In this document: positions 58,516 to 63,697 of the stretch, piece by piece
Layout of the letters: each line of letters starts with the position of its first letter
Position numbering within the stretch: position 1 is the stretch's first letter
DNA from: CAZMVY01 sp964617875
GTDB lineage: Bacteria > Planctomycetota > Phycisphaerae > UBA1845 > PWPN01
DNA: 63,697 nucleotides
NCBI GenBank assembly: GCA_964617875.1
Contig: CAZUAI010000026.1
Coordinates: forward strand, 1 to 63,697
Reading direction: 5' to 3'
The notes under the pieces: model-generated
What the model was told of the DNA's origin: nothing
Database searches by the model: none
Seen by the model: the letters and a program-made list of their open reading frames with translations, nothing else
Translations under genes and position numbers: made by a program

Positions 58516-60522
58516 ATGAAAACAGCGTGGTGGCCCGCCATGCGGGTCGGCTCAGTTGCGGTGTTGGCCGGTATGTTCGTGTGTGCCGCGAGTGCCGACG
58601 GCGGCAGCCCATACTTCCGCATCGCCGTCGTCGATGAGCAGACCGGCCGCGGAGTCCCGCTTGTCGAACTCGAGACGGTCAACAACATCCGGTATTGGAC
58701 CGACAGCAACGGCCTCGTCGCCTTCCACGAACCGGGGCTGATGGGGCAGTCCGTCTTCTTCCACGTCCGCAGCCACGGGTACGAGTTCCCGAAAGACGGC
58801 TTCGGCTACCGGGGCCGCGCGCTCCAGGTCGTCGAGGGCGGCTCGGCCACGCTGAAGGTCAGGCGAATCAACGTCGCCGAACGGCTCTACCGCACGACCG
58901 GCGGCGGGATCTACCGCGACACCGTGCTCCTGAGCGAGCGTGCGCCGACCGAACAGCCCCTGCTCGCCGGCAAGGTCCTCGGCCAGGACAGCGTCCTCAA
59001 CGGCATCTACCGCGGGAAGATCTACTGGTTCTGGGGCGACACGAACAAGCCGTCATACCCGCTCGGCAACTTCCAGACGAGCGGGGCGACCTCGCTCCTG
59101 CCGGGCAGGGGCGGGCTCGATCCGGACGTCGGCGTCAACCTGACCTACTTCGTGGACAAGGACGGCTTCTCCAGGCAGATGACGCCCGTTCCGGGCGAAG
59201 GCCCCACGTGGATCGACGGCCCGTTCATCGTCCGCGACGCCGCCGGACGCGAACGGATGTTCGCCCACTATGCGAAGATCAAGCCGGACGGCACCATGAA
59301 GACGTGGCAGCGCGGCCTGCTCGAGTACAACGACGAGCAGGAGCAGTTCGAAAAGGTCGCCGAGTACGACCTCGACGCCCCCGTGCAGCTCCGCTGCCAC
59401 CCGTTCCGGCACGAGTCGGCCGGCGTGGAGTACCTGCGGACCGCGCAGCCGTTCCCCGTCGTCCGCGTGCGGGCGACGGCGGAGGCCCTCCGCGATCCTT
59501 CGACGTATGAGGCGTATACGTGCCTGAAAGAGGGCAGCCGGCTGGACAAGCCCGAACTCGACCGCGCCGCCGACGGCTCGCTGCGATGGGCCTGGAAGCG
59601 AAACACGCCCCCCGTCGGCCCCAAGGAGCAGGGCGAACTGGTCAAGGCGGGCCATTTCAAGGCCGGCGAGGGCCTGTTCCACGTGCAGGACGTCGAGACG
59701 GGCAAGGCCGTCACCGTCCACGGCGGCTCGATCTACTGGAACGAGTACCGACGCCGGTGGTCGATGATCCTGCTTGAGGTCATGGGCACGACGGTCCTCG
59801 GCGAAATCTGGTATCTCGAGGCCGACACGCCGCTCGGCCCGTGGGTCTACGCCCGCAAGATCGTGACGCACGACAACTACAGCTTCTACAACCCGAAGCA
59901 GCACCCGTTCTTTGACAAGGACGGCGGGCGGATCATCTATTTCGAGGCGACCTATACGCACACGTTCTCCGGCAGCACGTTCCAGACGCCGCGCTACGAC
60001 TACAACCAGATCATGTACAAGCTGGACCTGGCAGACCCCCGCGTGGTCTTGCCGGTCCCGGTGTACGACCTCTCTGCCGACGACGCGCCGGCCGGCGCCA
60101 CGCCCGACGAGGCGATGCCCGCCGGAGTTGCGCCAACCCGGTTCGCCACGCGCGGCGGGCTGACGGCCGGCTCTCGGGGCCCGGCGGGCCGCCGGATCGC
60201 CTTCTTCGCCCTCGACCGCCCCAGGCCCGATGCGGTCGCGGTGTGCGTCGGCACGACCGATGGCCGGGGCGCTGCGCTGCGGGTGGCGACATCGAACCAG
60301 CAGGCCGCGGATCGACCGGAAGGCGTGCTTTTCTACGCGTTGCCGGCCGACACGAAGAACCCGCCGGCAACGACGACGCCCCTTTACGAGTTCGCCGGCG
60401 AAAGCGGCCCCGCTCGCGCGTATTCAACGAACAAGGACTGGTCGCGCCCCGGTTGGCGCCGTTCCGACAGACCGCTCTGCCTCGTCTGGCGCTCCCCGTT
60501 GCCGACGTGCCCGGGCGAGTAG
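58516..60522 (+). CDS. Exported propeller-like protein of unknown function
   Basis: A 668-residue exported protein with AAGGAG 8 bp before the ATG and a signal peptide (1-27). After a carboxypeptidase-regulatory-like start (YFRIAVVDEQTGRGVPLVELETVN) comes a long region with a five-bladed-propeller look, with Trp/Gly-rich repeats: GKIYWFWGDTNKPSYPLG, PTWIDGPFIVRD, GGSIYWNEYRRRWSMILLE, GEIWYLEADTPLGPWVYA. These recall GH43/GH32-like and DUF4185-type proteins, and the local D and E residues could be catalytic. The reaction was not identified. It is upstream of the Tat-type isomerase-fold gene on the same strand. Confidence 0.6.
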   Translation: MKTAWWPAMRVGSVAVLAGMFVCAASADGGSPYFRIAVVDEQTGRGVPLVELETVNNIRYWTDSNGLVAFHEPGLMGQSVFFHVRSHGYEFPKDGFGYRGRALQVVEGGSATLKVRRINVAERLYRTTGGGIYRDTVLLSERAPTEQPLLAGKVLGQDSVLNGIYRGKIYWFWGDTNKPSYPLGNFQTSGATSLLPGRGGLDPDVGVNLTYFVDKDGFSRQMTPVPGEGPTWIDGPFIVRDAAGRERMFAHYAKIKPDGTMKTWQRGLLEYNDEQEQFEKVAEYDLDAPVQLRCHPFRHESAGVEYLRTAQPFPVVRVRATAEALRDPSTYEAYTCLKEGSRLDKPELDRAADGSLRWAWKRNTPPVGPKEQGELVKAGHFKAGEGLFHVQDVETGKAVTVHGGSIYWNEYRRRWSMILLEVMGTTVLGEIWYLEADTPLGPWVYARKIVTHDNYSFYNPKQHPFFDKDGGRIIYFEATYTHTFSGSTFQTPRYDYNQIMYKLDLADPRVVLPVPVYDLSADDAPAGATPDEAMPAGVAPTRFATRGGLTAGSRGPAGRRIAFFALDRPRPDAVAVCVGTTDGRGAALRVATSNQQAADRPEGVLFYALPADTKNPPATTTPLYEFAGESGPARAYSTNKDWSRPGWRRSDRPLCLVWRSPLPTCPGE

Positions 60523-60693
60523 ACGCGAACGGCGCTCACGGGGTGGGCGGTCCTCCGCCCGGCCTGTTGTGCTCCGTGGATGAGCCTCGTCCGTCTTGCG
60601 ATCCACCGCCGTCTCGTTCGCCGATCCGGGAGAGACCGCATGCCGCGGTCGCGGCTGCGGAGAACCGCCCACCTTACCCACCCCAAATCATGG

Positions 60694-60699
60694 TATAAT
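60694..60699 (+). promoter_or_regulatory. Candidate -10 box TATAAT
   Basis: GGTATAATCGCC lies 25 bp before the start of the Tat-type protein; no TTGACA-like -35 at 16-18 bp. Confidence 0.4.
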
Positions 60700-60723
60700 C
60701 GCCGCTGTCTACAGGAGGCCACC

Positions 60724-62172
60724 ATGAACGATGGCTTGAGTCGGCGGGAGTTTCTGGGGACGACGGCGGCGGGGGCGGGGGCGATGTTCCTTGCCGGGCA
60801 CCTCGGCGGACGGATGGCGATGGCGGACGTCGCCGCCGGCGGGTCGGACCTGCCGCCGGTGAAGATCCACGTGGTGTTCGCGGGCAAGGCGGGCGCGGCA
60901 TGGCCGAAACCGCCGTTCGACGTGAAGGCCGAGGTCGCGAAGCTTGACAGACAGCTGGCGGAGACCGAGCGGAAGCTGGGCGACATCCAGTTCGTCGGGC
61001 GCGAGATCGTCCAATCCCCCGCCGAGGCCGCCAAGGTCGCGGCCGGGCTGAAGGACGCCGACGCCGTGCTCCTGTTCCACCTGTCGCTCGGCACGCTCCC
61101 CGAGTTGCAGCAGATCGTCGAGGTCGGCCGGCCGACGGTCATCTTCTCACAGCCGTTCAGCGGGCACGAGTGGATGTTCGTCGTGCAATGGCAGAAGGCG
61201 GGCAGGCGCGTCGCGCTCGTGCCGACGAGCGACTGGGGCGAGATCACCGAAGCGGCGGCGGTGCTTCGGGCGCCGGCGCGGATGCGGCGGTCGCGCCTCG
61301 TCGTCGTGGGCAAGCCGGACGGCACGGTCCCGGCGCAGTCGGCGGCGCAGGTGAAGCAGAAGCTCGGCGTCGAAGTCGTGCCCGTGAGCGTCGAGAAACT
61401 GGTCGAGGCGCACAAGGCCGTGGACCCCGGGCTCGCCGAGGAAGAGGCGGACAAGCACTGGCTCCGCCCGGCGAAGAAGGTCGTCGAGCCCTCCCGCGAG
61501 GAGGTCATCAAATCGGCCCGGATGTACTTCGCGATGAAGAACATCATGGCGGCCGAGCGGGCGCAGGCGATCACCATACGCTGCCTCGGCGGGATCCCGA
61601 TCGACGTGCTGGGCTACCCGTGCCTGGGCTTCGCCCGGCTGCTCGACTCGGGCCTGGTCGGAGCGTGCGAGGCGGACATGGACTCGTCGCTGACGATGCT
61701 CATGTTCCAGTACGCGTTCGGCGTGCCGGGCTTCATCACCGACCCGCTGTTCGACCTCGCGAAGAACGCCGTCATCCACGCCCACTGCACCAGCCCCACG
61801 CGGATGGACGGGCCGAAGGGCGAACGGGCGCCGTTCACGATCCGCACGCATCGCGACGACGATCGCGGCGCGGCCCTCGCGGTCGAGATGCGCGTCGGCC
61901 AGATCATCACCTGCGCGAAGCTGATCAACCTCGACACGATGATCCTCTCGACGGGCAAGATCATCGAGGTGCCCGACTTCGACGACCGCGGCTGCCGTAC
62001 GCAGATCACGACCGAGGTCGCCGATGCCCGCAGGATGCTCGACAACTGGGGTGCCGGCATGCTCGACGGCTGGATGCCGCAGCTCCACCGCGTGGTCTTC
62101 TACGGCGATCGCACCAGGGGCGTGCAGTACCTGAGCACGCTGATGGGCTTCAAGATCATCGAGGGAATGTGA
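60724..62172 (+). CDS. Tat-exported protein with L-fucose/L-arabinose isomerase-like C-terminal domain
   Basis: A 482-residue protein. It begins with a twin-arginine signal (SRREFLGTTAAGAGAMF, residues 6-22), so it should be exported folded. The rest has the fucose isomerase-like (FucIase superfamily) layout: an N-terminal Rossmann-like pair ending at about 300, then VRCLGGIPIDVLGYPC-type core, GLVGACEADMDSSLTMLMF, and HAHCTSPTRMDG, which gives acid and His ligands (E and D in ACEADMD, H in HAHC) for a metal. The isomerase relatives are normally cytoplasmic, so an exported version is unusual. The substrate is unknown. AGGAGG lies 6 bp before the ATG, and the stop overlaps the next start (GTGA). 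Confidence 0.72.
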   Translation: MNDGLSRREFLGTTAAGAGAMFLAGHLGGRMAMADVAAGGSDLPPVKIHVVFAGKAGAAWPKPPFDVKAEVAKLDRQLAETERKLGDIQFVGREIVQSPAEAAKVAAGLKDADAVLLFHLSLGTLPELQQIVEVGRPTVIFSQPFSGHEWMFVVQWQKAGRRVALVPTSDWGEITEAAAVLRAPARMRRSRLVVVGKPDGTVPAQSAAQVKQKLGVEVVPVSVEKLVEAHKAVDPGLAEEEADKHWLRPAKKVVEPSREEVIKSARMYFAMKNIMAAERAQAITIRCLGGIPIDVLGYPCLGFARLLDSGLVGACEADMDSSLTMLMFQYAFGVPGFITDPLFDLAKNAVIHAHCTSPTRMDGPKGERAPFTIRTHRDDDRGAALAVEMRVGQIITCAKLINLDTMILSTGKIIEVPDFDDRGCRTQITTEVADARRMLDNWGAGMLDGWMPQLHRVVFYGDRTRGVQYLSTLMGFKIIEGM

Positions 62173-63554
62173 GCGCAACCCTCCGCATCGAGCACGCGAC
62201 GGCCGTGGCCTGGCGCGAGGGTCGCCCGGCGGTTCTGCGCGACTGCACCATCGTCATCCGCGACGGCGTCATCCGGGAGATGGGCGTCGGCCTCGCGCCT
62301 TCGGACGGAGGGGACGCCGCGACCGAGGTCATCGACGCCCGCCGCCACCTCGTCATCCCCGGCCTGATCAACACGCACCACCATCTGTACCAGTCGTTGA
62401 CCCGCGGGCTGAAGTCGGTGCAGGACGCCCCCCTGTTCGGCTGGCTGGCGGGCCTGTACCAGCGGTGGCGGCACCTGACGTACGAGGCCGTCCGCGACGC
62501 CGCCGCCGTCAGCATTGCCGAGATGATGCTGTCCGGCTGCACGACGACGAGCGACCACTTCTACATCTTCCCGCAGGGCACGGATGTGCGGCTGGAGGCC
62601 GTTCTGGAAGCCGCCGAGCAGCTCGGCATCCGCATCCACGCCTGCCGCGGCAGCATGAGCGTCGGTCAGTCCCGCGGCGGCCTCCCGCCCGACTCCTGCG
62701 TGCAGGACGAGCGCGAGATCATGGCCGACACGCTCCGCGTCGTGGAGCGGTTTCACGATCCTTCGCCGTACTCGATGCGGCGGATCGACCTTGCCCCCTG
62801 CTCGCCGTTCTCGGTCAGCCCGGAACTGCTGCGCGACGCCGCCGTGTTCGCCCGCGAGCGGAAGCTGCTGCTGCACACGCACGCCGCCGAGACGCTCGAC
62901 GAAGAACGGTACTGCCTCGACCGCTTCGGCGTGCGACCCGTCCGGTATCTGCAGCAGGTCGGATGGCTCGGCGAGGATGTGTACCTCGCGCACTGCGTCC
63001 ACCTGTCGGAGGGGGAGATCGCGTTGCTTGCCCGGACGAAGACCGGCGTGGCCCACTGCCCGTGCTCGAACATGCGCCTGGGCAGCGGAATCCCGCCGGT
63101 TCGTCGTTTGCTCGACCAGGGCGTCAAGGTGGGCCTCGGCGTGGACGGCAGCAGCAGCAACGACGGCGGCCACGTGCTCGCCGAGGCACGGCAGGCCCTG
63201 CTCCTGCAGCGCGTGGCGGGCGGACCGGAGGCCATGCGGGTCGCCGAGGCGTTCCGCCTGCCGACGTTGGGCAGTGCCGCCGTGCTGGGCCGTCCGACGC
63301 TGGGCAACCTTGACGTGGGCCAGGCCGCCGACCTCGCGATGTTCCGCGCCGACGACATCGCCTTCGCCGGCGCCGTTGCGCAGGACCCGTTGGCCGCCCT
63401 GATGCTCTGCCATGCGCCCCGCGTCGATCGGCTGATCGTCGCCGGCCGGACGGTTGTGAAGGACGGCCAGGTCGTCGGCATGGATCTGCCGGCGCTGGTC
63501 GAGCGTTTCAACCGGCTCGTGGCCGCTCACTTCCGCGATAAAGCAGGAACGTAG
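62169..63554 (+). CDS. 8-oxoguanine-deaminase-like amidohydrolase
   Basis: A 461-residue cytoplasmic enzyme of the COG0402 amidohydrolase group (8-oxoguanine deaminase, AtzB, guanine deaminase relatives). The metal-binding motif is PGLINTHHHLYQSLTRG with H70 and H72; further ligands are in LLLHTHAAET and YLAHCVHLS, and VDGSSSND supplies the catalytic Asp. These motifs match 8-oxoguanine deaminase more closely than chlorohydrolases, but AtzB-like hydrolysis cannot be excluded. The GTG start overlaps the preceding stop by 4 bp (GTGA, with GAGGGAAT upstream), so the two genes are co-translated. The stop codon TAG lies at the head of a dispersed repeat. Confidence 0.85.
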   Translation: MSATLRIEHATAVAWREGRPAVLRDCTIVIRDGVIREMGVGLAPSDGGDAATEVIDARRHLVIPGLINTHHHLYQSLTRGLKSVQDAPLFGWLAGLYQRWRHLTYEAVRDAAAVSIAEMMLSGCTTTSDHFYIFPQGTDVRLEAVLEAAEQLGIRIHACRGSMSVGQSRGGLPPDSCVQDEREIMADTLRVVERFHDPSPYSMRRIDLAPCSPFSVSPELLRDAAVFARERKLLLHTHAAETLDEERYCLDRFGVRPVRYLQQVGWLGEDVYLAHCVHLSEGEIALLARTKTGVAHCPCSNMRLGSGIPPVRRLLDQGVKVGLGVDGSSSNDGGHVLAEARQALLLQRVAGGPEAMRVAEAFRLPTLGSAAVLGRPTLGNLDVGQAADLAMFRADDIAFAGAVAQDPLAALMLCHAPRVDRLIVAGRTVVKDGQVVGMDLPALVERFNRLVAAHFRDKAGT

Positions 63555-63591
63555 GGCACGGTCGCCGACCGCGCAGCGGCCAAGACCTGCC
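63551..63591 (+). repeat. Dispersed repeat, copy B (GTAGGGCACGG...CAAGACCTGCC)
   Basis: Second copy of the 18411-18452 element: GTAGGGCACGG and CAAGACCTGCC at the ends, shorter middle. The stop codon of the amidohydrolase (63552-63554) is inside its first four bases. Confidence 0.6.
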
Positions 63592-63697
63592 TTTTCGGAC
63601 ACCGCATACGGCAGATCCTGCCCGCCCGGGCGGGACGCGACGCTTTACCCCAGCGTTGCATATTTCGACAGGCTTACGCGGCGGATCGTAGGGTTCG

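Noticed and set aside
1..63697. tRNA, rRNA or CRISPR features
   Set aside because: No GGTTCGAATCC-type T arm with an acceptor stem, no rRNA-like block, and no regular direct-repeat array was seen by eye.

Overview
The window looks like a chromosomal segment of a high-GC, Gram-negative, flagellated member of the Planctomycetes-Phycisphaerae lineage. Support for this: KDO synthesis for LPS (kdsB), MotA/MotB and FlgM, many large exported proteins with signal peptides, a C-terminal paired 'DFDxDGDxDLxDF' dockerin-like tail typical of planctomycete secreted proteins, a lamin-tail secreted protein, a prepilin-like protein with an FTLIELLVV N-terminus, FG-GAP/VCBS and heparinase-type exported proteins, and dispersed palindromic intergenic repeats. 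No tRNA, rRNA, CRISPR array, transposase or phage gene was found. The taxonomic call is inference from gene content.

Layout. 1-3.7 kb: edge fragment of a lamin-tail protein, an OmpR/CpxR-type response regulator with no kinase beside it, an exported FAD oxidoreductase. 3.8-8.9 kb: kdsB-pyrG operon (CTP synthase next to the CTP-using KDO cytidylyltransferase), a DUF115-like protein and a CitMHS/NhaD-type ion transporter. 8.9-15.5 kb: motA-motB, a 1114-residue secreted GerMN/amidase/Ig/dockerin protein and a CheB-type methylesterase whose receiver lacks the phosphoacceptor. 15.7-18.4 kb: sucC, a TM1266-like ACT-fold protein and a URO-D/corrinoid-methyltransferase-like protein in one tight string. 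18.9-24.4 kb: FG-GAP protein, a putative metallopeptidase (DUF1570-like), then argH-thiL-tsaE as overlapping genes. 24.7-30 kb: two large membrane proteins and a small exported one. 30.2-32.7 kb: truD, a coiled-coil lipoprotein and a receiver-XRE fusion regulator. 33.1-37.2 kb: a methyltransferase and a zinc-ribbon heparinase II/III-like enzyme.

37.6-44.6 kb is a signalling and turnover block: flgM behind a long structured leader, HDOD and HD-GYP proteins on one strand, a CheY-like regulator, M16 peptidase and cyclodeaminase on the other. 44.6-50.5 kb: zinc-ribbon protein, prepilin-like protein, polyprenyl-phosphate sugar transferase, membrane protein and LOG-family protein. 50.6-55.1 kb: exported glycosidase-like protein, FecR protein, and a lipoprotein coupled to an alginate-export-type porin. 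55.6-63.6 kb: alpha/beta hydrolase, multidomain NlpC/P60 protein, exported propeller-like protein, Tat-type fucose-isomerase-fold protein and a translationally coupled 8-oxoguanine-deaminase-like amidohydrolase.

The genes fit an organism that degrades complex polysaccharide and remodels its envelope (porin, heparinase-like, amidase, NlpC/P60, propeller proteins) and that couples motility to c-di-GMP-type signalling. The most unusual observations are a duplicated structured motif in the flgM leader, an intergenic repeat whose first bases supply the stop codon of two genes, two receiver domains without the acceptor aspartate, the degenerate-amidase/BON/SH3/NlpC fusion, and the sucC/TM1266/URO-D string without sucD. 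All statements rest on reading the sequence; no database search was run.
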